A stretch of DNA of 64,000 bases from Polaribacter sp. Q13. GTDB taxonomy: Bacteria; Bacteroidota; Bacteroidia; Flavobacteriales; Flavobacteriaceae. Shown here piece after piece: positions 35,941 through 44,734 of this stretch. A program made the position numbers and the translations under genes. Numbering within the stretch: the first letter of the stretch is position 1; each line of letters starts with the position of its first letter. The DNA lies in contig NZ_CP074436.1 of assembly GCF_016858305.2 (NCBI RefSeq), positions 4,050,001 through 4,114,000 on the forward strand. The letters run 5' to 3'. A model generated the notes under the pieces. It had not been told where the DNA came from. It saw only the letters and a program-made list of their open reading frames with translations, and did no database searches.

Positions 35941-37151
35941 TGTCTGTTTTAAGTGGTAAAAAAATTCTGTTAGGAATTACTGCTGGAATTGCTGCATACA
36001 AAACGGCTAGTTTAGTTCGTTTATTTATAAAATTAGGCGCAGAAGTCAAAGTTATTATGACTCCTGCGTCTAAAGATTTTATAACACCTCTTACACTTTC
36101 CACACTTTCTAAGAACCCTGTGCATTCTACTTTTTACAATAAAGAAGATGAGGAGAATGAAATGTGGAATAGTCATGTAGATTTAGGTCTTTGGGCAGAT
36201 TATATGGTAGTTGCACCTGCAACAGCCAATACCATGTCTAAAATGGCAAATGGAACCTGCGATAATTTATTATTAGCAGTCTATTTGTCTGCAAAATGTC
36301 CTATATATTTTGCACCTGCAATGGATTTAGATATGTACATTCATGCATCTACAAAAGAAACGTTACAAAAATTACAAAATTTTGGTAATACCATTATCCC
36401 TGCTACTTCTGGTGAGTTGGCAAGCGGTTTGGTTGGTGAAGGAAGAATGGCAGAGCCGGAAGATATTGTGTCATTTATAGAAAGTGATATTCTATCAAAA
36501 TTACCTTTAAAAGGAAAAAAGGTCTTATTAACTGCAGGTCCAACATACGAGGCTATAGATCCTGTACGTTTTATAGGAAATCATTCTTCTGGTAAAATGG
36601 GATTTGCAATTGCTAAAGCAGCGGCTAATTTAGGTGCTGAGGTTTATTTAATTTCTGGCCCAAGTCATCAAAAAATACAACATTCTTTAGTTCATAGAAT
36701 AGATGTGGTTTCTGCAGATGAAATGTACAAAGCAGCTCATAAATACTTTAAAGAAGTAGATGTTGCTATACTTTCTGCTGCGGTTGCAGATTATAGACCG
36801 AAAAATGTAGCTACTCAGAAAATAAAAAAGACGGCTTCTACGTTAGAGATTGAGTTAGAATCAACAAAAGATATTTTAGCTTCTTTAGGTGAAATTAAGG
36901 AAAATCAATTTTTAGTTGGTTTTGCTTTAGAAACTAATAACGAGCTAGAAAATGCAAAAGGAAAACTAAAACGTAAGAATTTAGATGCTATTGTTTTAAA
37001 TTCTTTACAAGATAAAGGAGCTGGTTTTGCTACAGACACAAATAAAATTACTATTATTGATAAAGATTTGAATGAGAAATCATTTGAATTAAAATCGAAA
37101 GAAGAAGTGGCTAAAGATATTTTGGATGAAATTGTAAAGAATATTTCTTAA
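35940..37151 (+). CDS. coaBC: Bifunctional CoaBC with two altered signature residues
   Basis: The 403-residue protein joins phosphopantothenate to cysteine and decarboxylates the product to make 4'-phosphopantetheine for CoA. The flavin-dependent CoaC half (1 to about 185) has H79 in NSHVDLG as catalytic histidine. The family's PAMN motif reads PAMD (D129), and the reductive-step cysteine of the ACG..G.GRM block reads serine (S162, ASGLVGEGRM). The CoaB half (about 190-403) is intact: LLTAGPTYEAIDPVRFIGNHSSG and the AAVADYRP motif. It overlaps rpoZ by 1 nt. The overall call is firm; the altered residues may be a lineage trait. Confidence 0.93.
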   Translation: MSVLSGKKILLGITAGIAAYKTASLVRLFIKLGAEVKVIMTPASKDFITPLTLSTLSKNPVHSTFYNKEDEENEMWNSHVDLGLWADYMVVAPATANTMSKMANGTCDNLLLAVYLSAKCPIYFAPAMDLDMYIHASTKETLQKLQNFGNTIIPATSGELASGLVGEGRMAEPEDIVSFIESDILSKLPLKGKKVLLTAGPTYEAIDPVRFIGNHSSGKMGFAIAKAAANLGAEVYLISGPSHQKIQHSLVHRIDVVSADEMYKAAHKYFKEVDVAILSAAVADYRPKNVATQKIKKTASTLEIELESTKDILASLGEIKENQFLVGFALETNNELENAKGKLKRKNLDAIVLNSLQDKGAGFATDTNKITIIDKDLNEKSFELKSKEEVAKDILDEIVKNIS

Positions 37152-37179
37152 TACTTCTTCTCTCCTCGAGCATTACTTT

Positions 37180-37199
37180 AATCAAAATATTTTTTGATT
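37180..37199 (+). terminator. Weak hairpin after coaBC
   Basis: AATCAAAA at 37180-37187 pairs with TTTTGATT at 37192-37199 around TATT. It is AU-only apart from one C-G pair and has no following T-run, so termination would be inefficient. Confidence 0.3.
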
Positions 37200-37205
37200 G
37201 AATAC

Positions 37206-37262
37206 ATTGAACGCAGTTTTCGAGGGGTTTAAAGTTAGGTCTAGACTGCGCTCGACCAGACG
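37206..37262 (+). repeat. Dispersed intergenic repeat, sister of 15185-15245
   Basis: It holds GAACGCAGTTTTCGAGG and CTAGACTGCGCTCGACCAGA. These match the words GAACGCAATTGAGAGG and CTCAACTGCGCTAGATCTGA of the earlier copy in the same order and nearly the same spacing. It ends 16 nt before the DUF4835 gene. Confidence 0.6.
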
Positions 37263-37278
37263 TAAAAACTAAAAACAA

Positions 37279-38169
37279 ATGCGTAAAGTTATATTCATTT
37301 TTCTGTTATTATTTTCTGTTTCAGTGCTAAAAGCGCAAGAATTGAATTGCTTGGTTACCATAAATTACAAACAAGTTGATGGTTCAAATACGCAGGTTTT
37401 TAAAACACTAGAAAAATCTTTATCCGAGTTTGTAAATCAAACAAAATGGACTAATAACAACGTTAAGCCAGAAGAAAGAATAGATTGTGCTTTTACTATT
37501 ATAATAACTTCTAGAGATGCAAATAATTTTAAAGGAACGATACAAGTTCAATCTACAAGACCCGTTTTTGGTTCTAGCTATGCATCACCTGTTTTAAATT
37601 TAAAAGACAACGATTTCAATTTTAAATACAATGAATTCGATCCATTAATTTATAATAAGAATTCTTACGATAGTAATTTAATTTCTACCATTGTTTTTTA
37701 TACAAATATAATTATAGGTGCAGATGCAGATACTTTTAAAAAGAATGGAGGAGAAGCATCTTTTAAAGTAGCAGAGAATGTAATGTTACAAGCACAGCAA
37801 AGTGGCATCGCTTCTTGGCAAAATGTGGTAGGTAAACAAACTCGTTTTTTATTAATAGATAGTTTTTTATCACCAAAACTATCGGCTTATAGAACGGCTA
37901 CTTATAATTATCATAGAAGAGGTTTAGACGAGTTTTCTATAAATAATGGTATTGCGAAACAAAATATGGAAGAGGCTGTAATCTCTTTAGAAAGTATTTA
38001 TAATAAAACGGTGGGTAATTACTTGATCCGTGTGTTTTTTGATGCAAAAGCGGATGAAATTGTAAATATGTATACGGATGATGCTACTTCTAGAAATCAA
38101 AATAGATTAAAAGAGGTTGTTAAAAAAATATCTCCGAATAACAACTCTAAGTGGAAAAATATTAAGTAA
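37279..38169 (+). CDS. DUF4835 family exported protein
   Basis: A 296-residue protein with signal peptide (residues 1-19, SVLKA|QELN). The order ELNCLVTINYKQVDG, FVNQTKWTNNNVKPEERIDC and RPVFGSSYASPVLNLKDNDF matches the DUF4835 family, common in Bacteroidota between coaBC and recN. It is probably periplasmic. Function is unknown. The constant linkage with bamD and coaBC gives no clear mechanistic clue. Confidence 0.85.
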   Translation: MRKVIFIFLLLFSVSVLKAQELNCLVTINYKQVDGSNTQVFKTLEKSLSEFVNQTKWTNNNVKPEERIDCAFTIIITSRDANNFKGTIQVQSTRPVFGSSYASPVLNLKDNDFNFKYNEFDPLIYNKNSYDSNLISTIVFYTNIIIGADADTFKKNGGEASFKVAENVMLQAQQSGIASWQNVVGKQTRFLLIDSFLSPKLSAYRTATYNYHRRGLDEFSINNGIAKQNMEEAVISLESIYNKTVGNYLIRVFFDAKADEIVNMYTDDATSRNQNRLKEVVKKISPNNNSKWKNIK

Positions 38170-38240
38170 AACATTCCTTATAATTATTGTTTATACTTGG
38201 TACAATTTTCCTTAATTTTAGCTTCTAAATTTCAGAAAAT

Positions 38241-39893
38241 TTGTTAACACAACTTTCCATTAATAACTACGCATTAATCAATCAGTTATCTATTGATTTT
38301 TCTTCTGGTTTATCTATAATTACGGGTGAAACAGGAGCAGGTAAATCCATACTTTTAGGTGCATTAGGATTGGTTTTAGGTAACCGCGCAGATTTATCTT
38401 CCTTAAAAGACACCAGCAATAAATGTGTGGTAGAAGCTAAAGTGGCTATTGCGAATTACAATTTAGAAGATTTTTTTAACGAAGTAGATTTAGATTACGA
38501 AGCCGAAACCATTATTAGAAGAGAGATTTTGCCATCTGGTAAATCGAGAGCTTTTGTAAATGATACGCCCGTAACGTTGTCTGTTTTAAATAAATTAAGA
38601 TCCAAATTAATTGATGTGCATTCGCAACATCAAACCATAGAACTGTCAGACAATCTTTTTCAGTTTTCAATTTTAGATGCTTTAGCAAAAAATACAGCAA
38701 AAATAGCATCTTACAAGCGTGGTTTTTCTCAATTAAGTAAATTAAATAGAGAACTTTCTAAATTAAAAGATCAACAAAAAGAGGCGAATAAGCAGTATGA
38801 ATATAACCTACATCTTTTTAAAGAATTAGAAGAAGCCAAAATTAAGACAGAAGAACAAGACGATTTAGAAGAGCGATTAGAAAAACTAAATAACATTGAA
38901 GATATAAAAGCTAATTTGTCTGAAGCTTTAGAAATTACGGTAAACGAAGAAATCGGAATTCAGAATTTATTAAATACTTTAGAGAACAGGTTGACTAAAA
39001 TAGCAACGTTTTCTAAAGAATATCAAGATTTATCAGAAAGAGTTACATCAGTAAAAATTGAAATTGATGACATTGTTTCTGAGTTAGAAGATGCAAATGA
39101 AAATGTAGATTTTAATCCGAATGAAGCTGAAGAAATTAACGATAGATTACAATTATTATATAATTTACAGAAGAAACATACGGTAAGTAATAATAAAGAA
39201 TTAATTGCTGTTTTTGAAGAACTTTCAGAAAAAGTAGCGCAAGTAGAATCTGCAGATGAAGTAATTAATGAGAAGCAAAAAGAAATAGATGATGTTTCTG
39301 TTAAACTAGATAAGGTTGCAGATTTAATTTCAAGTGCAAGAACAAAATCAATACCAAAGTTAAATAAAGAACTACAAGTTTTATTATCCGATTTAGGTAT
39401 GGAAAACGCGCGGTTCTCAATTAAAATAAAGCCAACTAAAAACTATTTTATTAACGGAAAAGACGAATTAGAATTCCTTTTTTCAGCAAATAAAGGAGGT
39501 AGTTTTGGAGAATTAAAAAAAGTAGCTTCAGGTGGAGAATTGTCTAGGATAATGTTATCAGTAAAAACAATTTTATCAGAAAATACACAATTACCAACCA
39601 TTATTTTTGATGAAATAGATACAGGAGTTTCCGGTGAAGTTTCTAATAAAATAGCTGCAATTATGCAAAAAATGAGTACTAATATGCAGGTAATTGCCAT
39701 TACACATTTACCGCAGATTGCCGCAAAAGGAAGTAATCATTATAAAGTATATAAGCAGGAAGTAAAAGGAGTAACCACCACTAATTTAAAACTTTTATCT
39801 ACAGATGAAAGAATTAAAGAAATTGCAGAAATGCTAAGCGGAAAAGACATTACGGACTCTGCACTTACCCACGCAAAAGAATTATTAAATTAG
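38241..39893 (+). CDS. recN: DNA repair ATPase RecN, TTG start
   Basis: The 550-residue SMC-like protein acts in double-strand break repair. Walker A is GETGAGKS (29-36), long coiled coils fill about 150-360, and the C-terminal signature GGELSRIMLSVKT and Walker B TIIFDEIDTGVSG complete the ATPase. The start is TTG at 38241: the frame is stopped at 38226, no ATG or GTG lies between, and the conserved N-terminus LTQLSINNYALI begins directly after it. The TTG start may keep expression low. Confidence 0.93.
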   Translation: MLTQLSINNYALINQLSIDFSSGLSIITGETGAGKSILLGALGLVLGNRADLSSLKDTSNKCVVEAKVAIANYNLEDFFNEVDLDYEAETIIRREILPSGKSRAFVNDTPVTLSVLNKLRSKLIDVHSQHQTIELSDNLFQFSILDALAKNTAKIASYKRGFSQLSKLNRELSKLKDQQKEANKQYEYNLHLFKELEEAKIKTEEQDDLEERLEKLNNIEDIKANLSEALEITVNEEIGIQNLLNTLENRLTKIATFSKEYQDLSERVTSVKIEIDDIVSELEDANENVDFNPNEAEEINDRLQLLYNLQKKHTVSNNKELIAVFEELSEKVAQVESADEVINEKQKEIDDVSVKLDKVADLISSARTKSIPKLNKELQVLLSDLGMENARFSIKIKPTKNYFINGKDELEFLFSANKGGSFGELKKVASGGELSRIMLSVKTILSENTQLPTIIFDEIDTGVSGEVSNKIAAIMQKMSTNMQVIAITHLPQIAAKGSNHYKVYKQEVKGVTTTNLKLLSTDERIKEIAEMLSGKDITDSALTHAKELLN

Positions 39894-39919
39894 TTTATTT
39901 AAAATTTAAAAAGTTAGAA

Positions 39920-39990
39920 TGTCATTTCGAAATGAGCTTTTTAGCCTTTCGACTTCGCTCAATATAAACTAATGAGAAATCTCATAAAAC
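39920..39990 (+). repeat. Dispersed intergenic repeat, TCATTTCGA family
   Basis: It begins GTCATTTCGAAATGAGC, contains CCTTTCGACTTCGCTCAA, and ends GAGAAATCTCATAAAAC. The copy at 45053-45126 has the same opening (GTCATTCCGAAATGAAC) and GAGGAATCTCA. It covers the upstream part of the fabI open frame, which supports the later fabI start. Confidence 0.65.
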
Positions 39991-40004
39991 AAATATTTAA
40001 TAGC

Positions 40005-40811
40005 ATGTACAACTTATTAAAAGGCAAAAAAGGAATTATTTTTGGTGCTTTAAACGAAAATTCAATCGCTTGGAAAACGGCACAAAGAGCGCATGAAGAA
40101 GGAGCAGAGTTTGTGTTAACCAATGCACCGGCTTCTATAAGAATGGGTGAATTAGATGTTTTGGCAAAGAAAACTAATTCTCAAATTATTCCTGCGGATG
40201 CAACTTCAATCGAAGATTTAGAAAATTTAGTAGAAAAATCTATGGAGATTCTAGGTGGTAAAATCGATTTTGTTTTGCATTCCATTGGTATGTCTGTAAA
40301 TGTTAGAAAAAAGAAAGCCTACACAGACTCAAATTACGATTTCACTCAAAAAGGGTGGGATGTTTCTGCGGTTTCTTTTCATAAAGTAATGAATGTTTTA
40401 TATCATAAAAAAGCCATGAATGAATGGGGCTCAATCGTTGCGTTAACCTATATGGCGGCGCAAAGAGTGTTTCCAGATTACAATGATATGGCAGACAATA
40501 AAGCCTATTTAGAATCTATAGCACGTAGTTTTGGTTATTATTTTGGTAGAGATTTTAAAGTGAGAGTCAACACCATTTCTCAATCACCAACACCAACAAC
40601 TGCCGGAAACGGCGTAAAAGGTTTCGATGGATTTATCAATTTTTCAGAAAAAATGAGTCCGTTAGGTAATGCTTCTGCCGCAGATTGTGCAGATTATACC
40701 ATTTCGCTATTTTCTGATTTAACCAAAAAAGTGACTTTGCAAAACCTATTCCACGATGGCGGATTCTCTAATATGGGAATTAGTGATGCTGTTATGGATA
40801 AGTTTGAGTAG
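40005..40811 (+). CDS. fabI: Enoyl-[acyl-carrier-protein] reductase
   Basis: The 268-residue short-chain dehydrogenase-like enzyme reduces enoyl-ACP with NADH in fatty acid elongation. The first conserved residues are MYNLLKGKKGIIFGALNENSI, so ATG 40005 is chosen; the 11 codons before it lie in a dispersed repeat. The catalytic Y-x6-K pair is in YNDMADNK, and FVLHSIGMS and RVNTISQSPTPTTAG are FabI blocks. Length fits the Bacteroidota form. Several antibacterial FabI inhibitors target this family. Confidence 0.92.
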   Translation: MYNLLKGKKGIIFGALNENSIAWKTAQRAHEEGAEFVLTNAPASIRMGELDVLAKKTNSQIIPADATSIEDLENLVEKSMEILGGKIDFVLHSIGMSVNVRKKKAYTDSNYDFTQKGWDVSAVSFHKVMNVLYHKKAMNEWGSIVALTYMAAQRVFPDYNDMADNKAYLESIARSFGYYFGRDFKVRVNTISQSPTPTTAGNGVKGFDGFINFSEKMSPLGNASAADCADYTISLFSDLTKKVTLQNLFHDGGFSNMGISDAVMDKFE

Positions 40812-40863
40812 CAATGTATACAACCTAATTTTTAAAAAATAGCTTCATGTAAATATTTCTAGT

Positions 40864-40975
40864 TGAAGCTAGTCCCTACTAGGAGTTTATCTCGACGTAG
40901 TCGAAAGACACTCGCTTTTTTTATTCAGAAACAGCATAAAAAAGTGCTCAAACAATAGCTTTAATGAGGGCTAAG
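40864..40975 (+). repeat. Dispersed palindromic repeat, family 1, copy B (diverged)
   Basis: It shares TGAAGCT, CACTCGCTTTTTT, ATAAAAAAGTGCTCAAACAA and TGAGGGCTAAG with copies C and D. It also carries an extra segment of about 30 nt with TCTCGACGTAGTCGAAAGA. Its right end touches the stop codon of the gene remnant at 40976. Confidence 0.7.
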
Positions 40976-41172
40976 TTATTTTGTTGGTGCGTAGATAACT
41001 AAATTTTTTTTATATTTTTCAACTCCATCACCTATTTTTTGCCACATTAACCCAGTAGCATTGTCTGTTCTAGTTTTGTAATAATTATTTCATTAGAAAT
41101 TCTAATGCTAACAGGCGATTTTCTAAAATAGAAACCATTCTTTAATGTTATTTTTGATGCACTTATAAAGAG
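40976..41172 (-). pseudogene. Decayed gene fragment with a frameshift
   Basis: On the minus strand, one frame from about 41172 reads coding-like residues including ITLKNGFYFRKSPVSIRI and ISNEIIITK. Near 41075 the reading continues in another frame as TRTDNATGLMWQKIGDGVEK and ends VIYAPTK followed by TAA at 40976-40978. Neither piece has a start codon, and together they look like the 3' end of a lost gene with a 1-nt shift. It is squeezed between repeat copy B and the terminator of the lipocalin-like gene. No family is recognised. Coding-like composition is a judgement by eye. Confidence 0.5.
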
Positions 41173-41173
41173 A

Positions 41174-41212
41174 ATAACCCTATTAAACTTGTAAGAAGTT
41201 TAATAGGGTTAT
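41174..41212 (-). terminator. Perfect 17-bp hairpin after lipocalin-like gene
   Basis: ATAACCCTATTAAACTT at 41174-41190 is the exact reverse complement of 41196-41212, around a 5-nt loop. It lies 70 nt beyond the stop codon of the gene ending at 41282. There is only a short T-run on the minus strand. Confidence 0.65.
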
Positions 41213-41281
41213 AAATAGGTGTGCTATATATTTTATTAGTAGTACTTATAAAATGTTGCGTAATTCTTGTTAATAATCTAG

Positions 41282-42250
41282 TTACATTTTCTTATAATCG
41301 AATTCTATTACCTGTTCATTCGAGTCACTATCCTTGTAAGTATAAATAAGGTTAATAGTAGTGTCATTTAGCAACTTAATAATTAAAGTAGAGGTTTCAT
41401 TTATAGCTATCGTTTGCGCGTCTAAAACATTGTAATGTAGCTTACTTACTTTAATAAACTGACAATCCGCTTCGGTATTAAAAGTTACCGTGCTAACTCC
41501 TTTTGTTACACTTGCCGAAAATATTGCAGGCATTGGGTAGCTTACATTAATGTTATTACGTGTTAAATCACTTCTATTAAAAGTCTTTTTATGTTGAGAA
41601 AACACCAGTAAATCATCTGATTCAAAATTTAACGTATTTTTTTTCAAACAATCATCATCAACACCACTAATTGTCCAAACTCCCTTCAATTTTGCTATAA
41701 CATCAGTGCCATCGTAACTATTGTTCGTATCAGTAGAGTCTTCCTCCTTATCAACTACATCTGTTTCATCAGCATCTTCTTCTTCAAATTCATCATTATC
41801 ACTTCTAATAAATAGATCTACCTGCGTTTTATTAGCCGCATTTTTCGATGTTATTTGTAAAGTATTATCAACCAACGCTATTTCTGAATCTGAACCATAA
41901 AAAGTAACACTATTTAATTGGTTTACAACATAAGTACCAGAATAAGTAGATGTTGAAGTAGAAGCACCAGAACTTTTCTTATAAAAAACTTTGTAGGTAT
42001 TATCTTCATTAAAGTTGGCATATGATTCTTTTAAGGTAGCAAAATCACTTTCAGCTATTAATTCCCCATCAACCTTACTGCTAATAAGTCTCCATTCTCC
42101 AACAAGTTTTGCTTTAGTAGCATTCTCTACAGGTGTTTCTTTACTTTCTTCTGAGTTTGCATCATCATTGGATTCACAAGAAATAAGCCCAAATAGCACT
42201 AAACTAATTGTTAAGACTATTAAACTACTTTTTTTTAACAAATATTTCAT
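41282..42250 (-). CDS. Lipoprotein with two lipocalin-like domains
   Basis: A 322-residue lipoprotein. The frame extends upstream to 42292, but the signal peptide starts MKYLLKKSSLIVLT, so 42250 is chosen; the lipobox is GLISC. Residues about 40-140 begin KLVGEWRLISS and residues about 185-322 begin KLKGVWTISG, each the opening of a lipocalin-like domain as found in Bacteroidota lipoproteins. A strongly acidic linker (FEEEDADETDVVDKEEDS) joins them. It is probably surface or periplasm exposed. No ligand can be named. It is monocistronic. Confidence 0.7.
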   Translation of the reverse strand: MKYLLKKSSLIVLTISLVLFGLISCESNDDANSEESKETPVENATKAKLVGEWRLISSKVDGELIAESDFATLKESYANFNEDNTYKVFYKKSSGASTSTSTYSGTYVVNQLNSVTFYGSDSEIALVDNTLQITSKNAANKTQVDLFIRSDNDEFEEEDADETDVVDKEEDSTDTNNSYDGTDVIAKLKGVWTISGVDDDCLKKNTLNFESDDLLVFSQHKKTFNRSDLTRNNINVSYPMPAIFSASVTKGVSTVTFNTEADCQFIKVSKLHYNVLDAQTIAINETSTLIIKLLNDTTINLIYTYKDSDSNEQVIEFDYKKM

Positions 42251-42769
42251 TTTTATATATTTTATGTTATTGTCGCTTACATAAGCATGCAATTTACTTT
42301 TATTATTGCGAATAGTTTTAAGTTAACGCATCCTAAATTTCTTTATTGCGTATATATTTTTAATGTTTCACAATTTTTATAAATAACTAGAAGAAAAGAA
42401 GGTGTAGAAAGTTTATCTAAGTTAGTTTTTTAAAGTAAATATGCTATTATATACAATCTATTGGTTGGTTTTGTTATTGTATTTCATCAAAAGAAATAAT
42501 ATGCTATAATTACTTTTTTTTGAAGCTGTTTCCTGCTTTCCGCACTCGCTTTTTTTATTCAAAAAGATCATAAAAAAGAGCTCAAACAATTGCTTCAATC
42601 AGGGCTAGGCTAGTTTGCTTATTTTAGTAAAGCTAAAAACGTTTAGCTTTCTTAAATTTAGGAGTGAGTCAAAAAAAAATAATCGAAAACGATGACGTAA
42701 ATTTTGTATTTCTAATAATTTAATTATTGAAATATAAGTACTTACAAAACCCTTTAATACGCTGCTTAT
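42251..42769. other. 519-nt gene-free stretch with repeat copy C
   Basis: No frame with coding character was found on either strand. It holds the control region of the lipocalin-like gene (right of 42250), repeat copy C at 42521-42617, and a small perfect hairpin with arms 42629-42637 and 42642-42650 (AAAGCTAAA and its complement). The last 120 nt are AT-rich without further structure. Confidence 0.7.
42521..42617 (+). repeat. Dispersed palindromic repeat, family 1, copy C
   Basis: A 97-nt copy that aligns by eye with 44735-44830 at about nine positions in ten. It starts TGAAGCTGTTTCCTGCTTTC and ends TCAATCAGGGCTAGGCTAGT. The ends GAAGC and GCTTC are inverted, and an inner stem pairs GCTTTTTTTAT with ATAAAAAAGAGC. 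This is compatible with a folded RNA or a small non-autonomous element. Confidence 0.85.
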
Positions 42770-43264
42770 TTAAGATTTATAAGCATCAATAAGCCCTTGT
42801 ATAACTTCTGAAGTCAACTCAAAACCTTTTAGTTGAGGCCAGCCTTCCCAAACAACAATCCCATCAGGATTAATAAGTATACAATGTGGAATTCCTTTTA
42901 TTTCTAACGTTCTATTAAGTCTAGCTTTTCTATCAATAGCGCTATAATATTCAATTTTAGCCTTCTTAAAACCTTTAATTTTAGCCTTAGATTCGTTACT
43001 GATACCAATAACCACTAGATCTTTGGCAAACTCTTTATAAAAAGCATTCATTTCTGGAATCCCTCTAACACAAGGTCCGCACCAAGTAGCCCAAAAATCG
43101 ATTAAAACAAATTTACCATCCGTTTCAGGTTTATCCGTTAACCATGTGCTAACCACTAATTCTGGTGCTTTTTTATTTAAAAACGACTTTGCCCACATCT
43201 TTTTTTGTTGCCCATAAGAAGTCATAAAAAAGAAGAAAATAGATAATAAAGTAAATTTTTTCAT
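42770..43264 (-). CDS. Exported TlpA/thioredoxin-like protein
   Basis: A 164-residue protein with a signal peptide (MKKFTLLSIFFFFMTSYGQQ). The thioredoxin fold carries WATWCGPCVRGIPEM with a WCGPC redox pair and the cis-proline region KGIPHCILINPDG. It is a TlpA/ResA-like thiol-disulfide reductase, probably periplasmic. It starts 7 nt after the 74-residue unknown gene, so the two may be cotranscribed. Redox partner unknown. Confidence 0.87.
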   Translation of the reverse strand: MKKFTLLSIFFFFMTSYGQQKKMWAKSFLNKKAPELVVSTWLTDKPETDGKFVLIDFWATWCGPCVRGIPEMNAFYKEFAKDLVVIGISNESKAKIKGFKKAKIEYYSAIDRKARLNRTLEIKGIPHCILINPDGIVVWEGWPQLKGFELTSEVIQGLIDAYKS

Positions 43265-43271
43265 GTGTTTT

Positions 43272-43496
43272 TTATGCTATAATTTCGTAATCGATACTTA
43301 ATTTTCTTAGAGCTCTTAAAGCAGATCCCGCATTTTTATCTTCCATTTCAATATCTACAACGTCACCTTCTAAAAGGATTTCTGTAAGTTCATTAGATAA
43401 AGACTCAGAAATGCTTACAGAAATTTCTGCAATACATCTAGCAATCGCTCTTTTATCTGGTCTTTGGGCATCACAAGACAATAAGTTTAATTTCAT
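43272..43496 (-). CDS. Small 74-residue protein of unknown function
   Basis: The frame opens at 43517, but MKLNLLSCDAQRP at 43496 is the better start because the seven residues before it look like leader. The product has no signal peptide or membrane helix. It includes LLSCDAQRPDKRAIARCIAE, with two cysteines, and ends LRKLSIDYEIIA, suggesting a small alpha/beta domain. I do not recognise the family. It lies 7 nt before the thioredoxin-like gene, hinting at a redox or cofactor role, without proof. Confidence 0.65.
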   Translation of the reverse strand: MKLNLLSCDAQRPDKRAIARCIAEISVSISESLSNELTEILLEGDVVDIEMEDKNAGSALRALRKLSIDYEIIA

Positions 43497-43805
43497 AATA
43501 TTTATTTGTGAATGCAATATACAAGAATTGAAATAAGTTTTTCTAAATTAAAGACTATAGTGTGTACGTCCATTCTTAAATGAGCTTTTTTTAACGATTG
43601 AAGAATCTTATATCTGTGTAATTAAAAGATTTCTCCTTCTTTGTCATGTAAAATAACAAAGGCTAGATTAACTTTTATTAGGAATGTTAATTTATTTTTT
43701 GAATTATTTTATTTTAATCACATATAATAAGTTTCGATTTTTTGTTTCTTTTTCATCCATAGAAAAAAGAAAAGAATACTATCTTTACTATAAAAAAAAA
43801 GAATA
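43497..43805. other. 309-nt divergent control region with a repeat
   Basis: The region separates the small unknown gene (minus) from the PfkB kinase gene (plus). About 43570-43646 is a diverged member of the TCATTTCGA-type repeat: AAATGAGC, AACGATTGAAGAATCTTA and AAAAGATTTCTCC occur in that order. TATCTTTA at 43780-43787, near the -7 consensus, lies 18 nt before the kinase start. Otherwise nothing is seen. Confidence 0.6.
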
Positions 43806-44726
43806 ATGAAAGTTGTAACCCTTACTATAAACCCTGCTTTAGACAAAAGTGCTAAAGTGGCAGAAATGACACCTTTTGATAAGCTAGAATGTTCAGATAT
43901 TACCTATCATCCAGGAGGAGGCGGAATCAATATTTCTAGAGTATTACACAGACTGTCTATAGAAAGTCATTGTGTATTTCCTTACGGTGGTAAAACGGGC
44001 GAGCACTTAAAAGACTTATTAGTAGACCAACAGGTTAACGTTTTTGCAACACCAATCTCTATTTGGACAAGAGAAAATTTTGCTGTTTTTGAAGTAAAAA
44101 CAGGCTTACAATATAGATTCGGAATGCCTACGGCTTCTTTTTCAGAAGCTGAAATGGAAAATGTAGAAAAATTAATAAATGAGCAAGTAGCTACCAACGA
44201 TATTTTTGTAATTAGTGGAAGTTTACCAAAAGGATTGCCCACAGATTATTACTCCAAAATTATTAAAAGTTTAAAAGCAAAAGACGTTAAAGTAATTGTA
44301 GATACTTCTGGACCTGTTTTTAACGAAGTTTTAAAAAACGAGTTGTTTTTAATTAAACCCAACCAAAAAGAATTGGCAAGGTTAGCAGGTAAAGACTCTT
44401 TAAATAAAGAAGAACAAGAAGCTTTTGCCATGCAACTTGTTACAAATAAAACAGCACAATATGTAGTGGTTTCTTTAGGGAAAGACGGTGCGTTTATGGC
44501 ACATAAAAACGGTGTAGAATACGTTACGGCACCCGTAATTTCTGTAAAAAGTACCATTGGTGCAGGAGACAGTATGGTTGCAGGGTTAATTTACGCCATT
44601 ACCCAAAACGAATCACCAAAAAACATTTTACGTTGGGGCGTTGCCTGTGGCGTATCTGCAACTCTAAGTGAAGGATCAGATTTGGCACACAAAGAAAATA
44701 TAGAGAAAGTTTTAAAATTACTATAA
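43806..44726 (+). CDS. PfkB-family sugar kinase (1-phosphofructokinase-like)
   Basis: A 306-residue ribokinase-fold kinase. VTLTINPALDKSAKV at the N-terminus and PGGGGINISRVLHRL are the marks of the 1-phosphofructokinase/tagatose-6-phosphate kinase branch. The C-terminal ATP and anion-hole motif is STIGAGDSMVAGLIY with catalytic aspartate in GAGD. It is monocistronic, and no fructose PTS gene is near, so the exact sugar phosphate (fructose-6-phosphate or fructose-1-phosphate) is open. Confidence 0.87.
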   Translation: MKVVTLTINPALDKSAKVAEMTPFDKLECSDITYHPGGGGINISRVLHRLSIESHCVFPYGGKTGEHLKDLLVDQQVNVFATPISIWTRENFAVFEVKTGLQYRFGMPTASFSEAEMENVEKLINEQVATNDIFVISGSLPKGLPTDYYSKIIKSLKAKDVKVIVDTSGPVFNEVLKNELFLIKPNQKELARLAGKDSLNKEEQEAFAMQLVTNKTAQYVVVSLGKDGAFMAHKNGVEYVTAPVISVKSTIGAGDSMVAGLIYAITQNESPKNILRWGVACGVSATLSEGSDLAHKENIEKVLKLL

Positions 44727-44734
44727 TATTTATT

